Shown piece after piece: positions 17,071 to 25,873 of a stretch of DNA of 64,000 nt. Origin of the DNA: Paenibacillus_L residui (GTDB lineage Bacteria; Bacillota; Bacilli; Paenibacillales; NBRC-103111); NCBI RefSeq assembly GCF_042677205.1, contig NZ_JBHTIU010000027.1:284849-348848 (forward strand), written 5' to 3'. Both the position numbers and the translations under genes were made by a program. Position 1 is the first letter of the stretch; each line of letters begins with the position of its first letter. The notes under the pieces are model-generated. The model had not been told where the DNA came from and did not search any database. It saw only the letters and a list, made by a program, of their open reading frames with translations.

Positions 17071-17394
17071 CTAAAGCTGCATATCTATAATTTTTCCCTT
17101 GTATGGGTGCTGTGGCCTCTTCTCCTCGACAGGACCGGATTGGCCCGAGGTCTTCTTCCTTCCGTTTCCGCTTCCCCTGTTGCGTTCACGGCGTTCCTCC
17201 CCGTCCCGGATCCCTGCCTGTTCGGGCGCTTCCGATTTCGAGGTGACGTGCCGTTCCCGGTCTGTTTGTTTGGAAGTTTGCTCTGTGAGATGATTTTGAT
17301 CATGGACCGGCTTCTGCTGAATTTCATTTTGCTTGATCCCGGCTTCGGGACTTTTGTGAACAGCCAGCTGCATATCGATCGATTTCAGACTCAT
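17071..17394 (-). CDS. Conserved small hydrophilic protein of the fla/che operon, function unknown
   Basis: A 107-residue, highly charged and probably disordered protein. The ends look constrained: the N-terminus MSLKSIDMQLAV and the C-terminus HPYKGKIIDMQL, with a variable Gln/Glu/Lys/Arg-rich middle. ATG has GGAGGG 9 nt upstream. It lies between fapA and the SwrB-like gene. I recognise the end motifs as typical of a small gene found at this spot in related genomes but know no function. Confidence 0.65.
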   Translation of the reverse strand: MSLKSIDMQLAVHKSPEAGIKQNEIQQKPVHDQNHLTEQTSKQTDRERHVTSKSEAPEQAGIRDGEERRERNRGSGNGRKKTSGQSGPVEEKRPQHPYKGKIIDMQL

Positions 17395-17439
17395 ATGCTC
17401 GATCCCTCCAACTTATCGCGCGAAATTCAAGGTCTCTCC

Positions 17440-18852
17440 TTAAGGATAAAGCGGAAACATGCCGATATCCCCTTCGTCAATTCGGAAGTATACCCGCTGC
17501 ACCGGGTCTTTAATCACTTTGATATGACGGCCCATGACAAGCTTGGTTCCGCCGTAAATCGTTGAGGTCGCCACAATTCTTGCTTTCCCCGTATCCTCCA
17601 GCATGGTCTCCAACTGAAGGACCCTGTCCTTGATCGTTTCCGTTGTTTCCACCGTTTGCTTTCGGGTGTTTGCCAGTTTAACCCGCATGGCCGCTTTATC
17701 AGGTGAAAGCTGTCCGGCCGCTGCCAACTGGTCAAGAATTGTCAACGCTTTCTCCGTCTTCTGCAGGTTCTCGGCATTCATCTTCAGCTGCTCCTTGAGC
17801 TGATGCAGCTCACTGCGCACCTCCGGCAGTACGCCTACTTCAATAACGGTAGCCGTTGACATGGAATTGCCGATTGTTCTGGCACTGACCTGTTCGCCGG
17901 CCTGAAGCTTCCCGCCGACAATCAAGCCCTTGGCCCCTTCACAGCAAATGCTTCTCCCCGCCCGGATATTGGAGTGCATTATGCTCTGGGAAATCAGCAC
18001 GTCTTCCCCCGCTTCCACATTGCCGTCCTGGACGAACGCACTCCTGATCGTCTTGCCGGCACGAATCCGTCCTTTATTCTGGGCCAATATTCCCGCGCTG
18101 ATCAATATGGAGCCGCCGGCCTCCATCTCGGCGCCCTCAACGGTTCCGGTGACACGTATATCCCCTTCCGCCTTGATTTTGAAGCCGGTCAGCACATTCC
18201 CGCGGATAACCACCGTGCCTACGAAGTCGATATTGCCAATGGAGTAATCGACATCCCCGTTCACCTCATAAACGGGAAAAACGTTAATCTGGCCCTTGCC
18301 CGTAAAACTGATAACCCCGTCAATGGTTGAATATAACTGAAGGTTATTGGCATCCGTAACTACATTCTTGCCTATCTTGAATCGGGCATCCTTGCCGTTT
18401 CTGGCCATCAGGACCTCACCGGTAACGGCTTTGCCGGGAACTCCTTCCGTCGGGGGAGTTCTGCTGGCGAGAAGCTCCCCTTTCTTTACATTTAAAATAC
18501 TGGTAACTTCCCGGTAATCTACGGTGCCGTCTTCCAGCACGGCGGGCTTCTTCGCCGACGCTTTCGTGTCGAACCGATAGTTGATTTCGCCATCCTTGCC
18601 GGGGCGGGGCGGGTCTCCTGTGGCAATAACGATTTTCCGCTTGATGAATGGACCCGGGTCCTTGGCAATCTGGACAAGCCGGGCATAATCAATACCATAA
18701 CTGATGGAATGCTTCTCCAGAAGCGATTCTAACTGCTCTACGGTACATACCATATCTTCCCCACAATGAGAGAAATCGAGGAAGGCTTCCAGTTTATCGT
18801 CGGAGATTAGCACATCAATGAAGAATTCAGTAGAGGCTGAATGAGGGTTCAT
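17440..18852 (-). CDS. FapA family (DUF342) polymer-like beta-helix protein
   Basis: The 470-residue product has the DUF342/FapA layout: N-terminal domain (about 1-150), a central right-handed beta-helix with repeated short GDI/GNV turns (for example NGDVDYSIGNIDFVGTVVIRG around 205-225 and AGKTIRSAFVQDGNVEAGED), and a C-terminal coiled coil (about 335-425). The name comes from flagellar assembly protein A of Vibrio, but the role in Gram-positives is not established. ATG at 18852 follows GAAGGG by 9 nt. Located directly after sigD. Confidence 0.85.
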   Translation of the reverse strand: MNPHSASTEFFIDVLISDDKLEAFLDFSHCGEDMVCTVEQLESLLEKHSISYGIDYARLVQIAKDPGPFIKRKIVIATGDPPRPGKDGEINYRFDTKASAKKPAVLEDGTVDYREVTSILNVKKGELLASRTPPTEGVPGKAVTGEVLMARNGKDARFKIGKNVVTDANNLQLYSTIDGVISFTGKGQINVFPVYEVNGDVDYSIGNIDFVGTVVIRGNVLTGFKIKAEGDIRVTGTVEGAEMEAGGSILISAGILAQNKGRIRAGKTIRSAFVQDGNVEAGEDVLISQSIMHSNIRAGRSICCEGAKGLIVGGKLQAGEQVSARTIGNSMSTATVIEVGVLPEVRSELHQLKEQLKMNAENLQKTEKALTILDQLAAAGQLSPDKAAMRVKLANTRKQTVETTETIKDRVLQLETMLEDTGKARIVATSTIYGGTKLVMGRHIKVIKDPVQRVYFRIDEGDIGMFPLYP

Positions 18853-18866
18853 TGTAACCATCCCTT

Positions 18867-19652
18867 CTATTCATGCAACAATTGCACTTTAAATCGTCCA
18901 AGCGATCCTCTCAACCTAAGAATAGCCTTGGAGTGAAGCTGGGAAATGCGAGAAGGCGACAACGACATTACCTCAGCAATTTCACTGAGCGACAAATCTT
19001 CATAATAAAACAGCGAGATGACCGTTCTCTCCTTTTCCGTCAGTCGGTCAATAGCTTTTGCCAACGTTTCCTTTAAAAAAAACTCGTTAACCTTATATTC
19101 CGGGTTTTTAGACGTCTCGTCAACCAAAACGGACAATCTCGTTTCAGATTCTTCCTCTTTAATAGGTTCATCAATAGAGCAGAGTGTCGTCAAAGTAATT
19201 TCTTGCAGCATCGATTGAAATTCCTTCTCCGAAACCTGCAAATAGCTGCTGATCTCCGCATCGGTTACGGAACGCAAATGCTCCTGTTCCAGCTTCTGAT
19301 AGGCTTCCTCTATTTTTTTGGCCTTCTCACGCACAGAGCGGGGCACCCAGTCTCCCTGGCGCAAACCGTCAATGATCGCTCCGCGAATTCTCCAGGATGC
19401 ATAAGTTTCAAATTGAAGGCCCCGCAAATGATCAAATTTCTCGATGGCGTCTATCAGACCCATTACTCCGTGACTGGCCAGGTCCTCCTTCGATACCGAG
19501 CCCGGCATCCCGCTCGCCAGCCGGTTGGAAACGAAGTCCACGAGAGGAAGATAATATTCCATTAATCTTTTCTTCGCCTCCAGCGAGCGTTCTTCCTTCC
19601 ATCGCTTCCATATTTCCATATTGGACAAATGTGACTGTTTTTGAAGTGCCAT
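18867..19652 (-). CDS. sigD: RNA polymerase sigma factor SigD (FliA family, motility)
   Basis: This sigma-28-type factor directs late flagellar, chemotaxis and autolysin genes. The 261-residue product has region 2 (YYLPLVDFVSNRLASGMP through FDHLRGLQFETYASWRIRG), region 3 with DWVPRSVREKAKKIEEAY and region 4 helix-turn-helix ERTVISLFYYEDLSLSEIAEVMSLSPSRISQLH. AAGGAAGGTG precedes the ATG. Position near the 3' end of the fla/che operon, as in B. subtilis, makes its level depend on read-through of the whole operon. Confidence 0.97.
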   Translation of the reverse strand: MALQKQSHLSNMEIWKRWKEERSLEAKKRLMEYYLPLVDFVSNRLASGMPGSVSKEDLASHGVMGLIDAIEKFDHLRGLQFETYASWRIRGAIIDGLRQGDWVPRSVREKAKKIEEAYQKLEQEHLRSVTDAEISSYLQVSEKEFQSMLQEITLTTLCSIDEPIKEEESETRLSVLVDETSKNPEYKVNEFFLKETLAKAIDRLTEKERTVISLFYYEDLSLSEIAEVMSLSPSRISQLHSKAILRLRGSLGRFKVQLLHE

Positions 19653-19667
19653 ACAAGTTCACCTTCC

Positions 19668-20090
19668 TTAGTCTTCTGAAAGATGACGAAGGGCTTTGGC
19701 CATCTCTTCCGAATCGACCTTGTTTCTGGTTGCCAGCTTAGGCGGGTTCAAAGGGGAGAAGCCGCTCTCATCCTGTTCCCTGTTGTCCCGGGCGGGCGAG
19801 TCGGACTCCCCGGACAATCCGGACGGCTCGTCTGGCGTCGTAAAGTCGATCCTCTGTCCCCTGATCGCATCCTCCGGCTGAGGACCTGCATGATCCCGCA
19901 GAGGATTCGATCCTCCGATGACCGTTCCGAGGACCCATCGGAAGACAAATACGAGCGCGAATAAAATAACGAAGCTGTATAGAGTGCGGAGCAGAGTCGT
20001 CGTCAATATATTATTGGAATAAGAGGATATAAAAGTGGCTGCGGCCCCCAATCCACCTATCAGCGCATTCCAGCGAATGGTTCCTATCAT
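19668..20090 (-). CDS. Uncharacterised membrane protein between cheD and sigD
   Basis: The 140-residue product has two hydrophobic segments (about 8-25 and 33-56) and a hydrophilic, Pro/Ser/Asp/Glu-rich tail that should be disordered; it ends in a short conserved-looking stretch VDSEEMAKALRHLSED. Its ATG abuts the cheD stop and it ends 15 nt before sigD. B. subtilis has no gene at this place. I do not recognise the family. Confidence 0.7.
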   Translation of the reverse strand: MIGTIRWNALIGGLGAAATFISSYSNNILTTTLLRTLYSFVILFALVFVFRWVLGTVIGGSNPLRDHAGPQPEDAIRGQRIDFTTPDEPSGLSGESDSPARDNREQDESGFSPLNPPKLATRNKVDSEEMAKALRHLSED

Positions 20091-20582
20091 TTACAGATCC
20101 CGGCTTCCATGCTGGACGCTCCGGATATGCAGGATGCCGGTAGCACAATCCAATTCAATAGTTCGTCCATAATTTCCTCCCGTATCTTCCGCTTTAACGG
20201 GTATTCCGTATCGGTTCAGAACCGCTTTGCAAGATTCCACGTTGCGGGGGCCGATCCGCATCGTATCTTTCCTGGTATCAAAGGCAAACATCTGCGCTCC
20301 CCCTGCCAGCTTGGCCTCCATCCGGCGGGTAGACGCTCCTTCCCGCTCCATCAGGCGGATCATCTCCGGCAAGGCTGTATCCGCGAATTTGGCTATATTG
20401 ATTGGCCCTCTGGCAATGTCGGATGACGGAAGCATGACGTGGGCCATGCCGGCAATTTTGGCGACGGAATCATACAAAGTGACCCCGACGCAGGAACCGA
20501 GTCCAGTCGTTCTTAACGCGCCTTCTCCAACGACTATATTCAGATCCGCCATTCCGACCTTGACGACATTTTGTTGAATCAT
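20091..20582 (-). CDS. cheD: Chemoreceptor glutamine deamidase CheD
   Basis: CheD deamidates receptor glutamines and, in Bacillus, partners CheC. The 163-residue product has the diagnostic TTGLGSCVGVTLYD with catalytic Cys31 and the following His48 (AGMAHVMLP), and the later motif KLAGGAQMF. Its ATG overlaps the end of cheC by 4 bp. Confidence 0.96.
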   Translation of the reverse strand: MIQQNVVKVGMADLNIVVGEGALRTTGLGSCVGVTLYDSVAKIAGMAHVMLPSSDIARGPINIAKFADTALPEMIRLMEREGASTRRMEAKLAGGAQMFAFDTRKDTMRIGPRNVESCKAVLNRYGIPVKAEDTGGNYGRTIELDCATGILHIRSVQHGSRDL

Positions 20583-21199
20583 GAAGGAGGCACTCCCAAT
20601 GCGGCAAACAGATTATCGAACGAATCAGGATCGGGGATAAGAAAGAAATGCCCCTCAATCGCTTCACTGCCTTCCAGGAAATTGGTGTCTATAAACAGGG
20701 CCTGCTCCCCCATCTGCCCGTATTCCAGCAGGCCGTAGCTCAGAATCGCGCCGGCCATATCGATAGCCAGCGACGGAACGGAAGGAACCATGTCCAATTG
20801 GGTCAGCTCGGCCAACGAGGTCAGGTACGACCCGGCCAGAATATTGCCGATCTCCTGAAGCGCGGACAGCTCCATTTCGGAGAATTCCCCCTCGCCTTCC
20901 ATTCCGCCGGCGACGAGCGAGCCAAGAAGCTGCTTGGCCGATCCCTTGCTGAAAATAAAGAACAAATTGCCCGGAACGTCCCCTTCGACCCGCAGGAAGA
21001 TAGCTATGACGACCTGCTCAGCTCCGCCCACGCTGTCTGAAATTTGTTCGAAAGGGACCATCTTCACCTGGGGGACGCGCATATCTACCGGCCGGCCCAG
21101 AAGCTTGGATAAAGCCGTTGCCGCATGGCCCGCCCCAATGTTACCGACCTCTCTCAATACATCCATCTGGAATTCAGCCATTGGCTTCAACGGATTCAT
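20579..21199 (-). CDS. cheC: CheY-P phosphatase CheC
   Basis: CheC removes phosphate from CheY-P and is stimulated by CheD. The 206-residue product carries both active-site repeats, LREVGNIGAGHAATALSKLLG (15-35) and ALQEIGNILAGSYLTSLAEL (about 112-131), each with the Glu-x-x-Asn pair. It lies between cheW and cheD with a GAGG site inside the end of cheW. Confidence 0.96.
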   Translation of the reverse strand: MNPLKPMAEFQMDVLREVGNIGAGHAATALSKLLGRPVDMRVPQVKMVPFEQISDSVGGAEQVVIAIFLRVEGDVPGNLFFIFSKGSAKQLLGSLVAGGMEGEGEFSEMELSALQEIGNILAGSYLTSLAELTQLDMVPSVPSLAIDMAGAILSYGLLEYGQMGEQALFIDTNFLEGSEAIEGHFFLIPDPDSFDNLFAALGVPPS

Positions 21200-21203
21200 C
21201 GAA

Positions 21204-21665
21204 CTAAGCCTCGAACTGTTCCAGTTGAATGATCTCTTCCTTGTTCAGCACCTCCCGCAAATTAAGCAGGACCAGCAGTCGGTCCTCACCGATTTTCGCG
21301 ATGCCGTGCAAATATTTGGCTTTGATGCCGCCCACCACTTCCGGCGGATCATCAACCGAATCGGCGGGCACATCGAGAACATCATTAGCCGAATCGACGA
21401 TCAGCCCTACCTCGATATCGTTGATGGCGACGACAATTAGCCGGGTCTGATCCGTATATTCGGTTTCCTCAAGCCCGAAGCGGCCTCTAAGATCGATAAC
21501 CGGCGTTACGACTCCGCGCAAGTTCACAACTCCTCTGACAAACGACGGAGTCTTGGGAACCCGGGTAATCGGCAGCATGCGCTCGATCGTCTGAACTCTT
21601 TCTACATCCACGCCGTATTCCTCGCTGCCGAGAGTAAACACGATCACCTTCAAATCTTCTTCCAT
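21204..21665 (-). CDS. cheW: Chemotaxis coupling protein CheW
   Basis: CheW links receptors to CheA. The 153-residue product is a single CheW SH3-like domain: VFTLGSEEYGVDVERVQTIER at the N-terminus and FVRGVVNLRGVVTPVIDLRGRFG in the middle. ATG at 21665 lies 9 nt after AAAGGG; a GTG two codons upstream is the other possibility. Confidence 0.97.
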   Translation of the reverse strand: MEEDLKVIVFTLGSEEYGVDVERVQTIERMLPITRVPKTPSFVRGVVNLRGVVTPVIDLRGRFGLEETEYTDQTRLIVVAINDIEVGLIVDSANDVLDVPADSVDDPPEVVGGIKAKYLHGIAKIGEDRLLVLLNLREVLNKEEIIQLEQFEA

Positions 21666-21697
21666 TCCCACTCACCCTTTCGACATATAGTTAATGG

Positions 21698-23740
21698 TTA
21701 TTTAATCAAAGCATTGGTTTCCAGAATGAGGGCAACCTGACCGTCCCCCAAAATTGTGGCTCCGGAAACGGCGAACGGGTTGTCCAAATATTTGCCCAAC
21801 GATTTCAGAACAATTTCCTGCTGTCCGATAAACTCGTCGACAACCAGAGCGGCCTGTTTGTCTCCTTTCCGGATCACGATAATCTGCAGGGAAGAGCTGA
21901 CGGCTACCGATTGAACCGGGATATCCAGAAGCTGATCCAGAAAGATGACCGGAATCACACTGCCGCGGAAATCGATCATCGGATTGCCGTGTACCTGACG
22001 AATCTCGCTCTTCTCGACTATCGCCGTCTCCGAGATAGAGGACAGCGGGATAGCATATTTCTCCTCGCCTGCTCTTATCAGCATGGCGGTTATGATAGAG
22101 AGGGTTAACGGAAGCTGGACCGAAAATTTCGTCCCTAGTCCGGGATTGGACGACACCGAAACTTGTCCGCCCAGGGATTGAATTTTGGTCTTGACGACGT
22201 CCAGACCTACCCCGCGGCCGGAAATATCGGAGATTTGATCTGCCGTGCTGAAGCCGGAAGCGAACAGAAGCTGGTAAACCTCCTCGTCGGACAGTTTATC
22301 CGCCTGCTCCTGGGTAACCACATTTTTGCGAATCGCCGTTTGCAGCACTTTATCGCGGTTAATTCCTTTGCCGTCATCCTCAATTTCGATGAAGACATGG
22401 TTGCCGCTTTGGAACGCTCTAAGTTGAATCGTTCCGGTCTCGGGTTTGCCCGCGGCCACACGGTCGCTAACCGATTCCAGCCCGTGATCCACCGCATTCC
22501 TCAATAAATGAACGAGCGGATCTCCGATTTCATCAATGACGGTCCGGTCCAGTTCCGTCTCAGCTCCGGTAATGACGAGGTCCACCTTCTTATCCAGCGA
22601 TTTGGCGATATCGCGGATCATCCGGGGGAACCGGTTGAATACCGTATCGATCTGCACCATCCTGAGCTTCAGAACAATGTTCTGCAAATCACCGCTTACA
22701 CGGGTCATATGCTCGACCGTGTCGATCAAATCGCCATTGCGGATCTCGCTTGCCAGCTGCTCCAGGCGGACCCGGTCAATCAGCAGCTCGCTGAGCAGGT
22801 TCATCAGAACATCCAGACGCTCGATATCCACACGGATGGTCCGGCTTGCAACAGGTGCCGCGGCCGGTTTGGGCTTCGCTTTGCCGGACGCCTGCTTACC
22901 GTCTGACGCAGGCTGTTCCTTGGCTGCTGCTCCGGGATCAGCCGCCGGTTTCTCCGCAACGGCCGTTGCTGCCGCTTCCTGAACACCGGCACGAATCCGC
23001 TGCAGCGACTCTTTATCCAGCGGACGCACATCGACCGATTCGATTTCCGAGACCTTCATGATTTCAGCCTGAAGCTCCGCCGCTTCCTTATCGCTGACCA
23101 AATAAACGGAGAAGCCCTTGTCAAACTTTTCCTGCTCGATATCTTCTACGGACGGGATGGTTTGGACAACCTCCCCGCTTGCTTCCAGCACACCGAATAC
23201 CATAAACGAACGTGCGGCCTTCAGCACACAATCGTCCCGAAAAACGACATCGATATGAAAGACCGAGTGGCCGGCTTCCAGGGTTTGCATAATGATAGAA
23301 TATTGAAATTCATCCAAATCTGTGGAAGAAGCGGTGGATTGAGCGGTTCCTCCCGGAGCATCCCCGTTCACGATAGCTTTCAGGGAAGCTACCAGCTCGG
23401 ATACGTCGAGGCTGCCTGTTCCACCATTGATAATATCGTTCACCATCGACTCCAGCGCGTCGTTGCCGCTGAATAAACATTCGAAGATCGGCTCGCTCAT
23501 CGCCAGCTTGTCATTACGCACCAGATCCAGCACATTTTCCATTTCATGGGTTAACGAAGCGATATCCTCGAACCCCATCGTTGCCGACATGCCTTTAAGC
23601 GTATGCGCGGATCGAAAGATCGTCTGCACGATCTCGATATCTTCCGGACTCTGCTCCAGAACAAGCAGTTGGTCGTTCATGGCCTGTAAATGCTCTCTCG
23701 CCTCATCGATAAAAACCGACAAATATTGATTAATATCCAA
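21698..23740 (-). CDS. cheA: Chemotaxis histidine kinase CheA
   Basis: CheA phosphorylates CheY and CheB in response to receptors. The 680-residue product has P1 with the phosphorylated His46 in SAHTLKGMSATMGF, a P2 response-regulator-binding domain (about 145-240), an Ala/Pro/Lys-rich linker (about 255-300), the P3 dimerisation helices, P4 with VHLLRNAVDHGLES (about 417, N box) and EIEDDGKGI (G1), and a C-terminal P5 CheW-like domain. All catalytic motifs are intact. Confidence 0.97.
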   Translation of the reverse strand: MDINQYLSVFIDEAREHLQAMNDQLLVLEQSPEDIEIVQTIFRSAHTLKGMSATMGFEDIASLTHEMENVLDLVRNDKLAMSEPIFECLFSGNDALESMVNDIINGGTGSLDVSELVASLKAIVNGDAPGGTAQSTASSTDLDEFQYSIIMQTLEAGHSVFHIDVVFRDDCVLKAARSFMVFGVLEASGEVVQTIPSVEDIEQEKFDKGFSVYLVSDKEAAELQAEIMKVSEIESVDVRPLDKESLQRIRAGVQEAAATAVAEKPAADPGAAAKEQPASDGKQASGKAKPKPAAAPVASRTIRVDIERLDVLMNLLSELLIDRVRLEQLASEIRNGDLIDTVEHMTRVSGDLQNIVLKLRMVQIDTVFNRFPRMIRDIAKSLDKKVDLVITGAETELDRTVIDEIGDPLVHLLRNAVDHGLESVSDRVAAGKPETGTIQLRAFQSGNHVFIEIEDDGKGINRDKVLQTAIRKNVVTQEQADKLSDEEVYQLLFASGFSTADQISDISGRGVGLDVVKTKIQSLGGQVSVSSNPGLGTKFSVQLPLTLSIITAMLIRAGEEKYAIPLSSISETAIVEKSEIRQVHGNPMIDFRGSVIPVIFLDQLLDIPVQSVAVSSSLQIIVIRKGDKQAALVVDEFIGQQEIVLKSLGKYLDNPFAVSGATILGDGQVALILETNALIK

Positions 23741-23832
23741 AAAGCTGCACCTCCTGTATTTGCATCATGCGGACAGCCTCCGCTTCCTCTCCGGGCAAGC
23801 GGAGTGCAAACGCCCCCGAGTGCTTAACCGGC

Positions 23833-24948
23833 TTAAGTTTCAATAAGCTGAACCAGCTTCCCGCTAATGTGCTGCTGGGGCAATATATGTATGGCCGCTC
23901 CCCGTTCGACCGCAGCCCTGGGCATTCCATAGACTACACACGTCTCTTCCGCTTCAGCTATCGTCGTCACGGCCCCCGCCTGCTTCAGGGCAAGCATACC
24001 CGCCGCACCGTCACTGCCCATGCCCGTCATGAGTACGGCATGTCTCTTCAGTTCCTTAAAAGGAAGCAGAGATTCGAACAAGACATCCACAGACGGACGA
24101 TGCCCGGAGCGGGTGCCTTCGGCGGACAGACGAGTGCGGTATTGATCCGCCCCTTCCCTTTGCAGCAGGAGATGGTATCCCCCCGGGGCTATGTATGCCG
24201 TACCGCTCCTTACCGTCATCCCGTCTTCGGCCTCGACCACTCTGATCGCCGATGAAGAATCCAGACGGCGGGCCAATGAGCTGGTAAACACCGGAGGCAT
24301 ATGCTGGACGATCAGGATCGGTGCCGGAAAATTCGCGGGAAATCCGGACAATACCTGCTGCAGCGCTCTCGGCCCTCCCGTGGATGTGCCAATGGCTACC
24401 AGATGGCTGAAATGGCGCCTTCCTTCTGCCTTGGGGCCTTCGGTATTCCCTGTCCCGGAGGAAAAGGGCGGCCTCCGGGCCGGCTTGGTTGCCGAAACCG
24501 CCGATTCCTTCTTGTCCGGCTGCGCCGGAAGGCCGATCGGCCGCACATTGGACCGCGCAGCCGCCATCAGCTTCTGGTGCAGCTCCAGCTTTACCTTGTA
24601 TAGATCAAGTGAAATAGACCCTGACGGCTTGCCGATGAAATCAACCGCTCCCGATTGCAAAGCCTTTACGGTAGCTGCCGCCCCTTCCTGCGTCAAGCTG
24701 CTTAACATGACAACCGGAGTCGGATGCTCGGCCATAATTTTCTGCAGTGCCCTAAGCCCATCCATGACCGGCATTTCCACGTCCATCGTCACCACGTCCG
24801 GCTTCAGCTGCTTTACTTTCTCAACGGCTTCCGCCCCGTTGACGGCCGTGTCGACGACTTTTAACCGAGGGTTGCCGGACAACAAATCGCTAATGATTTT
24901 TCTCATGAATATGGAATCATCGACTACAAGTACCCTATAAGGGATCAT
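23833..24948 (-). CDS. cheB: Chemoreceptor methylesterase CheB
   Basis: CheB removes methyl groups from receptors. The 371-residue product has an N-terminal receiver domain with Asp10/Asp11 and the phosphorylated Asp56 (VTMDVEMPVMDG) and a C-terminal esterase with AIGTSTGGPRAL (Ser), IVQHMPP (His) and MTGMGSDGAAGM (Asp). ATG at 24948 follows GAGGAGGG; the TTG at 24966 overlaps that site. No cheR is present in the window. Confidence 0.96.
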   Translation of the reverse strand: MIPYRVLVVDDSIFMRKIISDLLSGNPRLKVVDTAVNGAEAVEKVKQLKPDVVTMDVEMPVMDGLRALQKIMAEHPTPVVMLSSLTQEGAAATVKALQSGAVDFIGKPSGSISLDLYKVKLELHQKLMAAARSNVRPIGLPAQPDKKESAVSATKPARRPPFSSGTGNTEGPKAEGRRHFSHLVAIGTSTGGPRALQQVLSGFPANFPAPILIVQHMPPVFTSSLARRLDSSSAIRVVEAEDGMTVRSGTAYIAPGGYHLLLQREGADQYRTRLSAEGTRSGHRPSVDVLFESLLPFKELKRHAVLMTGMGSDGAAGMLALKQAGAVTTIAEAEETCVVYGMPRAAVERGAAIHILPQQHISGKLVQLIET

Positions 24949-24991
24949 CCGGGCTTCCCTCCTCAACGGTCAATTGTTATTTCCGACTTGT

Positions 24992-25873
24992 TTATTTCAC
25001 CCGCTTGAACATTCGGTAGAGAAAGCCTTTGATACCTGCATTTGCAGAAGGCTGAGAGGTGGAACCGGATAGAAAGCGGTCGGCAATGTTGGCAATCGAT
25101 CTGGAAGCACTGCTATGCGGATAAGCTACCGTGAACGGCTTCTGCATTTTGACAGCCTTAGATACGTTGCTGTCATCCAGCACATAGCCGAGAGCGGGAA
25201 CGTCCGTCTGCAAAAAACGGTGGGCCGCCATGCGGATTTTGTCAGCGGTTTGCGTTCCTTCCCGCAAATCGGTGGCTCGATTGACAACGAGCCGAAAATT
25301 CACCTCATGCCCGAGCCCCTTCACCATCTTCATCACGGCATAGGCATCCGTAATGGAGGGCGGCTCCGGTGTCGTCACAATAATCGTCTCATCCGCCGAC
25401 AGGATAAACCGGAGTGTTTCGTTCGATAATCCGGCCCCGGTATCGAAAATAATAAAATCGACGACGCCATTCAGCCTTTCTATCTCCCGCTTGAAAATAT
25501 CCAGTTCCTGTTCGGACAGATGGAGCAGCTCGGTAACCCCGGAACCTCCGGCTATAAACTGCAGGCCGCCGTAGCATTCATGGATAATGGCCTGAATCGA
25601 TTTGTTCTGCTTAAGAAGATGGTACAGGTTATAGCGTGGGGAAACCCCCATAAGCGTGTCGAGATTGGCCAGCCCCATATCCGCATCGAAGATGAGCACC
25701 TTGTGTCCGCGCGCCTGAAGAGCAAGGGCAAAGTTAAGCGTGAAATTGGACTTCCCTACTCCCCCTTTACCGCTCGTCACGGTAATGACACGGGTTTGGC
25801 CCGATGACGGGTCCGATTCCGAGGACGCTCTCATGCTCATGAGCCTTCGCAAACTTTGTGCCTGGTCATTCAT
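24992..25873 (-). CDS. flhG: MinD-like ATPase FlhG (flagellar number/placement)
   Basis: FlhG controls flagellar number and position with FlhF. The 293-residue product has the deviant Walker A TSGKGGVGKS (33-42), FDADMGLANLD and the MinD-type FDTGAGLS. The ATG at 25873 overlaps the end of flhF by 8 bp; the N-terminal MNDQAQSLRRLM contains the DQAxxLR motif typical of FlhG that activates FlhF. Longer readings to 25951 lie within flhF and are rejected. Confidence 0.95.
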   Translation of the reverse strand: MNDQAQSLRRLMSMRASSESDPSSGQTRVITVTSGKGGVGKSNFTLNFALALQARGHKVLIFDADMGLANLDTLMGVSPRYNLYHLLKQNKSIQAIIHECYGGLQFIAGGSGVTELLHLSEQELDIFKREIERLNGVVDFIIFDTGAGLSNETLRFILSADETIIVTTPEPPSITDAYAVMKMVKGLGHEVNFRLVVNRATDLREGTQTADKIRMAAHRFLQTDVPALGYVLDDSNVSKAVKMQKPFTVAYPHSSASRSIANIADRFLSGSTSQPSANAGIKGFLYRMFKRVK

